From: Roseovarius sp. EL26
GTDB taxonomy: Bacteria > Pseudomonadota > Alphaproteobacteria > Rhodobacterales > Rhodobacteraceae
Length of the DNA: 64,000 nucleotides
NCBI RefSeq assembly: GCF_900327775.1
Contig: NZ_OUMZ01000005.1
Location: forward strand, 496,001-560,000
Direction of reading: 5' to 3'
How positions within the stretch are numbered: position 1 is the stretch's first letter; each line of letters begins with the position of its first letter. The position numbers and the translations under genes were made by a program. The notes beneath the pieces were generated by a model, which was not told the origin of the DNA, did not search any database, and saw only the letters and a list, made by a program, of their open reading frames with translations. This document shows positions 54,761 through 63,001 of the stretch, one piece after another.

Positions 54761-55684
54761 ATGCAACCGATCAAAGGCATCACTCTGAAACTCATCGCGG
54801 TCATGCTGTTCATCGTGATGTCGTCGCTGATCAAGGCGGCGTCTGAGCATGTGCCGGCCGGACAGACGGTGTTTTACCGATCCGCCTTTGCCATCCCGGT
54901 GATCCTGATCTGGCTGTGGTACCGGCAAGAGCTGAAGACCGGCCTGAAGGTGCAATCACCCATAGGGCATTTCTGGCGCGGGTTTGTTGGCACGGCGGCG
55001 ATGGGGATGATGTTTGCCGGGCTGGGGTTGTTGCCACTGCCCGAAGTGACGGCGCTGGGCTATGCGGCGCCGTTGATGACGGTGGTGTTTGCGGCGATGT
55101 TTCTGAACGAAAAGGTCGGTGTGTTCAGAATTAGCGCGGTGGCGCTGGGTCTGGTGGGGGTGATGATTGTTCTGTCGCCAAGGCTAAGCACGTTAAGCGG
55201 ACCAACGGTGGAGACCGGGGCCGCGGTAGGGGCGGTGCTGGTGTTGATGGGGGCGTTGTGTGCGGCGCTGGCGCAGATTTACATCCGCAAGCTGGTGGCA
55301 ACCGAACAGACGGCGGCGATTGTGTTCTATTTCTCGCTGACCTCGACCTTGCTGTCGCTGCTGACCCTGCCATTGGGTTGGGTTTGGCCGACGCAGGCTG
55401 AATGGGTCTATCTGATTCTGGCCGGGCTGATCGGCGGGCTGGCGCAGATTTTCCTGACCTCGGCCTATCGGTTTGCCGATGCCAGCGTGGTGGCACCGTT
55501 TGATTACGCCTCGATGATATTCGCGCTGCTGATTGGCTATTTCATCTTTGACGAGGTGCCGACCAAGACCATGCTGCTGGGCGCGTCACTGGTAGTGCTG
55601 GCGGGCTGCATCATCATCTGGCGTGAGCATCAGTTGGGATTGCAACGAGGTAAGGCAAGGCCGTTGAAGACGCCGCAGGGGTAG
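54761..55684 (+). CDS. EamA/RhaT-family (DMT) transporter
   Basis: 307-residue inner-membrane protein with two EamA repeats and about ten hydrophobic segments. IKAASEHVPAGQTVFYRSAF and LPEVTALGYAAPLMTVVFAA are typical of the first repeat, QIFLTSAYRFADASVVAPFD of the second. ATG 54761 is preceded by AGAAGAGGA. Members export metabolites or amino acids; the substrate cannot be inferred. Confidence 0.88.
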   Translation: MQPIKGITLKLIAVMLFIVMSSLIKAASEHVPAGQTVFYRSAFAIPVILIWLWYRQELKTGLKVQSPIGHFWRGFVGTAAMGMMFAGLGLLPLPEVTALGYAAPLMTVVFAAMFLNEKVGVFRISAVALGLVGVMIVLSPRLSTLSGPTVETGAAVGAVLVLMGALCAALAQIYIRKLVATEQTAAIVFYFSLTSTLLSLLTLPLGWVWPTQAEWVYLILAGLIGGLAQIFLTSAYRFADASVVAPFDYASMIFALLIGYFIFDEVPTKTMLLGASLVVLAGCIIIWREHQLGLQRGKARPLKTPQG

Positions 55685-55755
55685 GGGGCGAGATTTAAAT
55701 CCATCCACGTGGGTCTGATCAATATTTAATTGTAAGAATGTTGGATCAGCCTGCA

Positions 55756-56367
55756 TTAACCTCTGCGTAAATGCCACGACCCGATATTCGTTCTATACCA
55801 TTTGTAGCCATCGTTGGCAGGCTTTGTCTCGCCTGTGTAAGTTAACATTGAGTCTGAAGAGTGGGCAAAGCTGTCATCGTTCTCACTTGTTTCACGAAAT
55901 TCTAAATTGGATGCTAGTTCGGGCTCCAGCTCAGGCTCTTGTTTTTGTCTTCGCTCTTTGAGTACTTCGGCGACATGTTCGAGGTCTGCTAGATCTGATA
56001 GAAGTGCTCTGCGTCTATTACCCGCGTTGTCTCGTCGTGTTACGACACGCAAGTTAGAGGGCCTGTTGTCAGATGGGTTGTGATTTATGTGATCCACATC
56101 GAAATCTCGCGGAACCCATTTTCCGATAGTAACCGCAGCGATGAAGCGATGAGATAATATCGATTTTCCTTCGTGCTGAAACCAATAATAGTCTTGGCCT
56201 TCACGACTTTTGCTACCGTTCGGTGTTTCTCCTTCAACAATACCATCTATGTAATTGAATGGAGTTTGCTCTATTACCTCCTCAAGTGCGGGATAAGGAA
56301 TTTCATGTGAACGTTCTGTCGAATAATTCTCAGAAAGAACGGCTTTAACATATTCGACGTCTTGCAT
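55756..56367 (-). CDS. HNH endonuclease-like protein
   Basis: 203 residues. The centre holds an HNH_3-type motif (FDVDHINHNPSDNRPSNLRV, then TRRDN), as in phage and homing-type endonucleases; an N-terminal segment (YWFQHEGKSILSHRFI) belongs to the same domain type. The C-terminal part is polar and repetitive in Glu. The gene is AT-richer than its neighbours and stands alone, with no terminase, integrase or restriction partner. It is probably a transferred or selfish gene. Its target and activity are unknown. Confidence 0.72.
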   Translation of the reverse strand: MQDVEYVKAVLSENYSTERSHEIPYPALEEVIEQTPFNYIDGIVEGETPNGSKSREGQDYYWFQHEGKSILSHRFIAAVTIGKWVPRDFDVDHINHNPSDNRPSNLRVVTRRDNAGNRRRALLSDLADLEHVAEVLKERRQKQEPELEPELASNLEFRETSENDDSFAHSSDSMLTYTGETKPANDGYKWYRTNIGSWHLRRG

Positions 56368-56631
56368 TTATTTTGCTCTCAAAACACATTTGAATACCAT
56401 TTGTTCAACTCTACTTAAGGTATTTTGAATGGCAAATAATATTAGTGGTCAATTTCCTTAGTTATGAATTGGAAAACACCGAATTCAAATTGAAAGGGTG
56501 AGATTGGTTACAGTGCGGTACTAGTATTCAACGCTAGGGCAGCAGCCGACCTGGAGGGCGTTTGTTTCCTTAGTCGGATGATACGAGAGTGCCACACTAG
56601 GGACGGTTCCGTATGGGGTGAGGGTGCAAAA
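56368..56631. other. intergenic region upstream of the HNH gene
   Basis: The first part is AT-rich and is the likely promoter of the HNH gene; the rest carries no open frame I trust. It leads into the GC-rich hairpin repeat that follows. Confidence 0.5.
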
Positions 56632-56675
56632 GCGCCCTCCGGGGGGAGGTCGGGCGCTGCCCGGCGCCGCCGGGC
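56632..56675. repeat. GC-rich double hairpin (REP-like)
   Basis: Two hairpins in series. GCGCCCTCC (from 56632) pairs with GGAGG and GGGCGC (to 56657), and GCCCGGC (56659-56665) pairs perfectly with GCCGGGC (56669-56675). It lies in the gap beyond the puuB-like gene stop. From memory, similar hairpins occur dispersed in roseobacter genomes and generate spurious short frames. Only one copy is seen in this window. Confidence 0.6.
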
Positions 56676-56748
56676 GGGAGGTTGAGAACGATGTGTGTCT
56701 TCCATAGCGAGCTACATCGAGCCAGCGTAGGAGGGCGTGCGTACTAAC

Positions 56749-58074
56749 CTAATTCCCCGTCATCCCGGCATAGGCATAGACCGGCCAGAGGGTGGCGCGG
56801 CGCAGGCGGCCCAAGGGGAATTTCTTGTGTGGGCTGTGCATGACTTTGGGGTGGAGGAGGTCTCCGGTCTTTCCCAGTATCTGATCGGCCAGAAGTGCGC
56901 CTGCGTAGCTGCCCATGGCGACGCCATTGCCGTGATAACAGAGCGCGGTATAAGCACCTTCCATTTCCGGGATCGGCCCGGCATAGGGGGTCAAATCCTG
57001 CGCCATGCTGATCAAGCCATTCCAGCTGTAGGGTGTTTCCACATGGGACCACGCCGGGAACATGGTGTCAAAATGTCGCCGGATGGTTTTATACATGCGG
57101 GCGTCAGCGCCCGGTGAGCTGAACATGCCGCCGCGCATGCCAAACAGCATCTGCTTGTTGGGCATCAGGCGGAAGTAATGCAGCAGGGTGCGGTAATCGT
57201 GGCACATCTGGTGCGAGGTCCAGCCTTGGGCGGTGATTTCGTCGTCACTGAGCGGGCGGGTGACCAGAATGTTGGACTGCGTCGGCAGATAGCGATTGCG
57301 CAGCCAGTCGGGCAGGTCGTCCGAGGAATAGCCGTTAGTGGCCACGATCAGACGTTTGGCATTGATCTGGGCGGCGTCGGTGGTCAGCGTGAAGCCTTGG
57401 CTGTGATCGATGCGCTGCACCGGGGAGTGGCCAAAGATCCGCACGCCTGCCTTTGTGGCGGCGTCGACCAATCCGCGCACGTATTTCAGCGGGTTGATGG
57501 CAAAGCCGATAGGGGTGGTCATCGCGCCATGGAAATTTGCGCCAAGCCCGTGTTTCGGCATGTTCTGCGTTTCGATGATGGTGGGGGTGACGCCAAGGTC
57601 GGCCTCGGTTTGTTTGGCCTCGTACTCGAAGCCTTTGAAGGCTTTGGGCGTGTGGGCCACGACGGTCTCGCCCTCGGAATGGGCGTCAACGTCGATGTTG
57701 TGTTTGGAGAGCGTTCTGGTGACGTGTTTGACCGCCTCCCATTCGGCAAGGCGGTACTCGCGGCGCGCCGCTTCGCCAAACATCAGTTTGAGCATTGGGT
57801 CGCTGGCCTTGGAGCCGCCAAGCCCGCAAAAGCCGCCGTTGCGACCAGAGGCACCCCAGCCGGGGGCGTGGGTATCGAGCACGATGACGTCTTCGCCCGC
57901 CTCAGAAAGTCGCAGGGCGGCATTCAGCCCGGTGTAGCCTGCGCCGATGATGGCGATGTCAGCGTGAAGTGTGCCCGACGCTGTTTCGACGTCGGGCAGA
58001 TCTGCGGTTGCTGGCCAGTAGCAGTTCGCGCGGGGCGCGTCGCCATAGGTGTAGGCCGGGAAGATACGCTTCAT
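56749..58074 (-). CDS. puuB: FAD-dependent oxidase, gamma-glutamylputrescine oxidase-like
   Basis: 441-residue amine oxidase of the DAO fold. IAIIGAGYTGLNAALRLSEA is the FAD-binding Gly motif, WGASGRNGGFCGLGGSKA the following conserved block, and PIPEMEGAYTALCYHGNGVA the C-terminal FAD contact. PuuB oxidises gamma-glutamylputrescine, and homologues in marine bacteria act in polyamine breakdown. Here it lies nine bases after potI in a polyamine transport operon, which supports the name, though no puuA or puuD is in the window. Confidence 0.83.
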   Translation of the reverse strand: MKRIFPAYTYGDAPRANCYWPATADLPDVETASGTLHADIAIIGAGYTGLNAALRLSEAGEDVIVLDTHAPGWGASGRNGGFCGLGGSKASDPMLKLMFGEAARREYRLAEWEAVKHVTRTLSKHNIDVDAHSEGETVVAHTPKAFKGFEYEAKQTEADLGVTPTIIETQNMPKHGLGANFHGAMTTPIGFAINPLKYVRGLVDAATKAGVRIFGHSPVQRIDHSQGFTLTTDAAQINAKRLIVATNGYSSDDLPDWLRNRYLPTQSNILVTRPLSDDEITAQGWTSHQMCHDYRTLLHYFRLMPNKQMLFGMRGGMFSSPGADARMYKTIRRHFDTMFPAWSHVETPYSWNGLISMAQDLTPYAGPIPEMEGAYTALCYHGNGVAMGSYAGALLADQILGKTGDLLHPKVMHSPHKKFPLGRLRRATLWPVYAYAGMTGN

Positions 58075-58083
58075 GGTTGCCCT

Positions 58084-58899
58084 TTACGATTGGTCGGCAG
58101 CGCGTTCTTCGGCCTGTTGTCGCAAGGTGGATCGTTTCGAGATAATCGAAGCGGTGATCACTCCGACCGTTACCACCGCGATCATCAGCGTCGAGAGCGC
58201 GTTGATCTCAGGGCTAACACCAAGGCGGATCGATGACCAGATCTTGATTGGTAGGGTGGTGGCCGAGGGGCCAGCGGTGAAGCTGGCGATCACCAGATCA
58301 TCAAGCGACAGGGTAAAGGCCAGAAGCCAGCCGGAAATGACCGCAGGGGCGATGATCGGGAGCGTGACCAGACGGAAGGATTCCATCGGGGTGCAGCCCA
58401 GATCAAGCGCCGCCTCTTCCAGTGACTGGTCAAAGCTGACCAGCCGCGAGGAGACCACCACCGAGACGTAGCACATCGAAAACGTGGTGTGTGCCAGGAT
58501 GATGGTGTAAATCCCGCGATCCAACCCGATGCCGATGAACAGAAGCAGCAGCGACAGACCGGTGATCACTTCGGGCATCACCAATGGTGCGTAGATCATG
58601 CCCGAAAACAATGTGCGCCCTTTGAAGCGACCTGCGCGGACCAAGACGTAAGCCCCCATCGTACCCAGAACGGTCGCAATGGTAGAGCTGATCACCGCGA
58701 CGCGGATGGTGACCCAGGCTGCATTGAGGAAGGCCTCGTTCTGGAACAGCTCGCCGTACCATTTGGTCGAGAACCCGGCCCAGACGGTGACAAGTTTGCT
58801 TTCGTTGAAGCTGAAGATGATCAGGATGATCATCGGCAGATAGAGGAAGACAAAGCCCAGCGTGAGAGAGGTGGTATTGAACCAAGTTAGACGTCTCAT
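58084..58899 (-). CDS. potI: polyamine ABC transporter permease (PotI/PotC type)
   Basis: 271 residues, six hydrophobic segments. SLEEAALDLGCTPMESFRLV followed by TLPIIAPAV is the EAA coupling loop. FLYLPMIILIIFSFNESKLV is the usual N-terminal pattern of PotC/PotI. It overlaps potH by four bases (ATGA) and precedes the puuB-like gene by nine bases. Confidence 0.92.
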   Translation of the reverse strand: MRRLTWFNTTSLTLGFVFLYLPMIILIIFSFNESKLVTVWAGFSTKWYGELFQNEAFLNAAWVTIRVAVISSTIATVLGTMGAYVLVRAGRFKGRTLFSGMIYAPLVMPEVITGLSLLLLFIGIGLDRGIYTIILAHTTFSMCYVSVVVSSRLVSFDQSLEEAALDLGCTPMESFRLVTLPIIAPAVISGWLLAFTLSLDDLVIASFTAGPSATTLPIKIWSSIRLGVSPEINALSTLMIAVVTVGVITASIISKRSTLRQQAEERAADQS

Positions 58900-59786
58900 C
58901 CTTCGGCCTCCCGTTGCTTTTGCTCGTTACGCTGGAACAGCACGATCGGGATGATCAGGATCAACAGCAAGATCACCGCCACCGCACTGGCCACCGGCCA
59001 ATCGCGGTTGTTGAAGAACTCCTCCCACAAGACCTTACCGATCATCAGGGTTTTGGAGCCGCCCAGTAGGGATGGGATCACGAATTCGCCCAGTGTTGGG
59101 ATGAAGACCAAGAAACTGCCGGCGATGATGCCGCTTTTGCTGAGTGGGATGGTGACCAGCCAGAAGGCTGAGAGGCGTGAGCAGCCGAGGTCTTCGGCGG
59201 CTTCGAGCAACGATCCATCCAGCCGTTCCAATGCGGAATAAATCGGCAGGATCATAAAGGGCAGGTAGGTGTAAACGATACCGATGTAGACCGCGATGTT
59301 GGTGTTCAGGATGACCAGGGGCTCGGAAATGACACCAATACCCATCAGGAACTGGTTGAGATAGCCTTCGGTCGACAGGATCCCCATCCATGAATAGACC
59401 CGGATAAGGAAGCTGGTCCAAAACGGCAAGATGATCAGCATCATCAGCGTCGGGCGCCAATGTTCGGGCGCGTTGGCCATGCCGTAGGCCATCGGGTAGC
59501 CGACGATGAGCGTCAGGATGGTCGAGATTGTCGCGATTTTGAGCGAGGACAGGTAGGCTTTCCAATAAAGATCATCTTCGGTCAGGAAGAGGAAGTTCTC
59601 AAAATCCAGCTCAGAAAAGAACTCTTTGATCCCTTGCCAGCCAGCGGAGAAATCCAAGGTTGGCGTATAGGGTGGGATCGAAATGGCGGCGTCACTCAGG
59701 CTTATTTTCAAAACGATCAGAAACGGCACCAAGAACAGTGCCAGTAGCCAGAGATATGGGACGAGGATCAGGACTGCGCGGCGCAT
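58896..59786 (-). CDS. potH: polyamine ABC transporter permease (PotH/PotB type)
   Basis: 296 residues. LLEAAEDLGCSRLSAFWLVT is the coupling loop; PFWTSFLIRVYSWMGILSTE is a PotB/PotH family block. ATG 59786 is two bases after the potG stop with GGAGGG upstream inside potG; the longer frame is not used. Forms the heterodimeric pore with PotI. Confidence 0.92.
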   Translation of the reverse strand: MRRAVLILVPYLWLLALFLVPFLIVLKISLSDAAISIPPYTPTLDFSAGWQGIKEFFSELDFENFLFLTEDDLYWKAYLSSLKIATISTILTLIVGYPMAYGMANAPEHWRPTLMMLIILPFWTSFLIRVYSWMGILSTEGYLNQFLMGIGVISEPLVILNTNIAVYIGIVYTYLPFMILPIYSALERLDGSLLEAAEDLGCSRLSAFWLVTIPLSKSGIIAGSFLVFIPTLGEFVIPSLLGGSKTLMIGKVLWEEFFNNRDWPVASAVAVILLLILIIPIVLFQRNEQKQREAEG

Positions 59787-59788
59787 GC

Positions 59789-60910
59789 TCAGCCCTCCAA
59801 CAAGATACCGGCGGTATCTGTCCACGACAGCCACACCTCATCTTCCCAAGTGAAGCTGCGCCGCGACAGGCGGCGGGTGTTGGCGGTTTGTGATTTTACG
59901 GTTTGTCCGTTGGGCAATTCAACATAGTAGGTTGAAAGATTGCCCAGATAGGCGATGTCGAGAATTTTACCCTGTACGGCGTTGCGTACGCCCTTGGGTT
60001 TCTCGGACGAGATCGCCACTTTCTCGGGGCGGATCGCGATATGGCCGGTCTGGCCATTGGTCAGCTTGAGTGAGGATTCTGCGAAAACTGACTGACCTTC
60101 GGCAAAGGCAACCTCGTATCCGTTGTCTTTGGCAGTGACGCCGCCTTCGATAATGGTCACATCACCGATGAAGTCGGCTACATAGACGGAATTTGGCGCC
60201 TCATAGATTTGCGATGGGGTGTCGGCTTGAATGATCTTGCCGTGGTCCATGACAGCGACGCGGCTTGCGACAGTCATCGCCTCTTCTTGGTCGTGGGTCA
60301 CGATCACGAAGGTGGTGCCAGTCTTTTCCTGTATGTCCATCAGTTCAAACTGTGTGTCCTGACGCAGCTTGGCATCAAGTGCACCCAGCGGCTCATCCAG
60401 TAAAAGCAGCTTGGGGGCTTTAGCGAGTGAGCGGGCCAGTGCAACGCGTTGGCGTTGGCCGCCAGAAATCTGGTGCGGTTTGCGGCGAGCAAATTGCTCT
60501 AACCGCGTCAGCTTGAGCATCTCTTCGACGCGGGCTTCGATCTGATCTTTGGGCATTTTGTCCCGGCGTAGGCCAAAGGCGATGTTTTCCCAGATCGAGA
60601 GGTGTGGGAACAGCGCGTAAGACTGGAACATCATGTTCACGGCGCGTTTGTTCGGGGGGATGGGGGCGATGTCTTCGCCACCCAGCAAGATAGTGCCTTC
60701 GGTTGGAGTTTCGAAACCCGCCAGCATCCGCATCATCGTGGTTTTACCGCAGCCTGAAGGGCCAAGCAGGGCAAAAAATTCTTGTTCGTAGATATCAAAC
60801 GACTGGTTGTCGATCGCGGTGAAGTCGCCGTAACGCTTAGTCACATTTTTGAACTGAATAAGCGGCTTGGCGGCGGGATCTTCCCACGGAGCAAATACGG
60901 TCTGGTTCAT
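59789..60910 (-). CDS. potG: polyamine ABC transporter ATPase (PotG/PotA type)
   Basis: 373 residues. Walker A GPSGCGKTT, Q-loop MMFQSYALFPHL, signature ISGGQRQRVALARSL, Walker B LLLLDEPLGALD and switch VTHDQEEAM, then a TOBE regulatory domain (about 285 to the end, with GHIAIRPEKVAIS). The ATG at 60910 is preferred to GTG 60913, with GGGGA upstream. A strong terminator lies between potF and this gene. Confidence 0.94.
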   Translation of the reverse strand: MNQTVFAPWEDPAAKPLIQFKNVTKRYGDFTAIDNQSFDIYEQEFFALLGPSGCGKTTMMRMLAGFETPTEGTILLGGEDIAPIPPNKRAVNMMFQSYALFPHLSIWENIAFGLRRDKMPKDQIEARVEEMLKLTRLEQFARRKPHQISGGQRQRVALARSLAKAPKLLLLDEPLGALDAKLRQDTQFELMDIQEKTGTTFVIVTHDQEEAMTVASRVAVMDHGKIIQADTPSQIYEAPNSVYVADFIGDVTIIEGGVTAKDNGYEVAFAEGQSVFAESSLKLTNGQTGHIAIRPEKVAISSEKPKGVRNAVQGKILDIAYLGNLSTYYVELPNGQTVKSQTANTRRLSRRSFTWEDEVWLSWTDTAGILLEG

Positions 60911-60924
60911 CACTATCCCCGGAT

Positions 60925-60957
60925 AAAAAAGAGCCCGCGCAAATTGTTTGCGCGGGC
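60925..60957 (-). terminator. Rho-independent terminator between potF and potG
   Basis: On the minus strand GCCCGCGCAAA (60957-60947) pairs perfectly with TTTGCGCGGGC (60943-60933), followed by TCTTTTTT. It lies after potF and only about 15 bases before the potG ATG. It should end most transcripts after potF while allowing some readthrough. Confidence 0.88.
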
Positions 60958-60971
60958 CAAATTATAAAGCT

Positions 60972-62057
60972 TTAGGTGCCTGATTTGATCTTTGTCCACA
61001 TCCGGGTCGCTTTACGCTGAACCTTTGGCGGATAGGATTCCTTGATGTAGAGGTTCTTTACAGTCTCTTCATCAGGGTAGATCGCGGTGTCGTCGATTAC
61101 GTCTTCAACCAGAAACTCTTGCGAGGCCAAGTTGCCGTTGGCGTAATAGACATAGTTGGACGCCGCCGCCATGTTTTGCGCGTCCATGATGAAGTTCAGG
61201 AACTTATGCGCACCTTCTGGGTTTGGTGCGTCGACCGGGATGGTCATTTGGTCGAACCACATCAGGGCGCCTTCTTTTGGGGCGTTGTATTCGATTTCTA
61301 CACCGTTCTCGGCCTCAGCCGCGCGGTCACGGGCTTGCAGAATGTCACCTGACCAGCCGAAGGCCACACAGATGTCACCGTTTGCCAAAGCGTTGATGTA
61401 CTCTGAGCTGTGGAACTTTTTGATATAAGGGCGGACCGCCGCCAGAATGGGCTCTGCCTTTTCCACGACTTCAGGATCCATGCTGTTTGGATCTTCGCCG
61501 ATGTATTTCAGCGCCGCCGGGATCATCTCATCCGGGGCATCGAGGAAATAAACGCCGCATGAGGCCAGCTTTTCCATGTTGGCTGGATCAAATACCAATG
61601 CCAGAGAATCCGTTGGTGCGTCATCACCAAGTGCTTCGGCAACTTTTGCGGTGTTTATGCCCAGGCCAGTTGTGCCCCACATGTAGTTGATTGAATATTC
61701 ATTTCCGGGATCATATAGCGCGGTGCGATCTTTGATCGGTTCCCACATGTTTGCGGAATTGGGCAGCTGTGATGCGTCCAATTTCTGGAACGCACCTGCC
61801 TGGATCTGGCGGGCCATGAACGAGCCGGTCGGAACAACCACGTCATAACCTGAGCCACCAGCCAGCAGTTTGGTTTCGAGGACTTCGTTGCTGTCGAAGA
61901 CATCGTAGATCAGATCGATCCCGGTTTCCTCTTCGAATTTCGCCAGTAGTTCTTCGTCGATGTAATCGGACCAGTTATAAACCCGCACCTCTTCTGCCGC
62001 AGCGCTGAGTGCGCCAAGGGCCAGAGTGGCGGTTGTGGTCAGGATTAGTCTTTTCAT
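60972..62057 (-). CDS. potF: periplasmic polyamine-binding protein
   Basis: 361 residues with a signal peptide (MKRLILTTTATLALGALSAA, cut near AEEVR). EEVRVYNWSDYIDEELLAKF is the mature N-terminus of PotD/PotF-type proteins, and SGYDVVVPTGSFMARQIQAG, FGWSGDILQARDRAAE and MTIPVDAPNPEGAHKFLNFI are further family blocks. Acidic and aromatic residues in those blocks bind putrescine or spermidine in studied relatives. First gene of the operon, with a palindrome about 44 bases upstream. Confidence 0.94.
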   Translation of the reverse strand: MKRLILTTTATLALGALSAAAEEVRVYNWSDYIDEELLAKFEEETGIDLIYDVFDSNEVLETKLLAGGSGYDVVVPTGSFMARQIQAGAFQKLDASQLPNSANMWEPIKDRTALYDPGNEYSINYMWGTTGLGINTAKVAEALGDDAPTDSLALVFDPANMEKLASCGVYFLDAPDEMIPAALKYIGEDPNSMDPEVVEKAEPILAAVRPYIKKFHSSEYINALANGDICVAFGWSGDILQARDRAAEAENGVEIEYNAPKEGALMWFDQMTIPVDAPNPEGAHKFLNFIMDAQNMAAASNYVYYANGNLASQEFLVEDVIDDTAIYPDEETVKNLYIKESYPPKVQRKATRMWTKIKSGT

Positions 62058-62100
62058 GGTTTTCTCCCGTTGGTCGGCATGTCTATGACGCCTTGCGCGG

Positions 62101-62112
62101 ATTTGATCAAAT
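62101..62112. promoter_or_regulatory. palindrome in front of potF, candidate GntR operator
   Basis: ATTTGATCAAAT is a perfect 12-base palindrome in the divergent region between potF and the gntR-type gene. A copy differing at one base lies before the aminotransferase gene (62918-62929), on the other side of the regulator. Confidence 0.6.
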
Positions 62113-62203
62113 TATTACGCGTTTGGCAATATGGTAATGTTTTCACGCAGAGGCTAAACTCGCAAGAACAGAGATAGATAAAGCCGCAACAAGGGCCCTA
62201 AAA

Positions 62204-62899
62204 ATGAACAAGCCAGACAAAAAAATCGGCCAAGTGGTTCAAACAGCAGGAAGATTGCCTGCGCATGAGGTTGTATACCGCCGGTTAAGGGACCTGATTT
62301 TGTTTGGTGATTTAACACCGGGACAACCCGTAACAATTCAGGGTTTGACCGAGCGATTGGAGACGGGCATGACCCCGGTCCGCGAGGCAATCCGGCGCCT
62401 TACGGCTGAAAGCGCGTTGGAGTTTCAGGGTAACCGGCGCGTGTGTGTTCCGCTTTTGAATGCGGATAATATCAGCGAGTTAATTCTTGCAAGACAATGG
62501 CTTGACCCGCATCTGGCACTTCGCGCGACAGAACGTGCGACGCTGGAGGATCTGGATTTTCTTACAGCGATTGATTCGGATCATGACAATGCCATTAGAA
62601 AAGGGGACCTAAAAAGCTATCTGGAGCTTAATTATAAGTTTCACAAGCGGTTGTATAAAATTGCGGATGCGCCGATTCTTGCAGATCTGGCTGACGGGTT
62701 GTGGTTACGTTTTGGCCCATCTTTGCGTGTTGTTTGTGGCCGGATGGGAACGCAGAACCTGCCTGATAAACATAAAGAAGTTCTGAATGCTATGCATGCA
62801 CGGGATGCTGAGGCCGCGGCCCGCGCCATTCGTGAGGATGTGATTCAAGGGATGGAGCAAGTGCGTCACGCTTTAGAGATTGAAGCCGCGCAGCATTGA
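62204..62899 (+). CDS. GntR-family regulator (FCD type)
   Basis: 231 residues. Winged HTH near the N-terminus: VYRRLRDLILFGDLTPGQPV, LTERLETGMTPVREAIRRLT. The C-terminal FCD ligand domain has LILARQWLDPHLALRATERA, LNYKFHKRLYKIADAP and a late metal-type His (PDKHKEVLNAMHARDAEAA). It lies between potF (divergent) and the aminotransferase (same strand). The two near-identical palindromes flanking it are its likely sites; the effector is presumably a polyamine or an intermediate. Confidence 0.9.
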   Translation: MNKPDKKIGQVVQTAGRLPAHEVVYRRLRDLILFGDLTPGQPVTIQGLTERLETGMTPVREAIRRLTAESALEFQGNRRVCVPLLNADNISELILARQWLDPHLALRATERATLEDLDFLTAIDSDHDNAIRKGDLKSYLELNYKFHKRLYKIADAPILADLADGLWLRFGPSLRVVCGRMGTQNLPDKHKEVLNAMHARDAEAAARAIREDVIQGMEQVRHALEIEAAQH

Positions 62900-62904
62900 T
62901 TCGA

Positions 62905-62932
62905 TTGACACGAAAAAATTTGATCATATTTT
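62905..62932 (+). promoter_or_regulatory. promoter and candidate GntR operator of the aminotransferase gene
   Basis: TTGACA (62905-62910) and TATTTT (62927-62932), 16 bases apart, make a plausible sigma-70-type promoter. ATTTGATCATAT (62918-62929) overlaps its -10 element and matches the potF palindrome at 11 of 12 positions, a position suited to repression. Confidence 0.55.
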
Positions 62933-63001
62933 AGGGGCAAGCTTCGATGACCAAGCTTGGACATTGGTCACGTATAATTTCTTTAATGAGAAGGGCCTGT
63001 C

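Noticed and set aside
57178..58236. A 352-codon plus-strand open frame
   Set aside because: It is antisense to the well-supported puuB-like gene, with no ribosome site or known domain.
62957..62978. TTGGAC and TATAAT as a promoter for the aminotransferase gene
   Set aside because: The spacing is only 10 bases, too short; the TTGACA-TATTTT pair upstream fits better.
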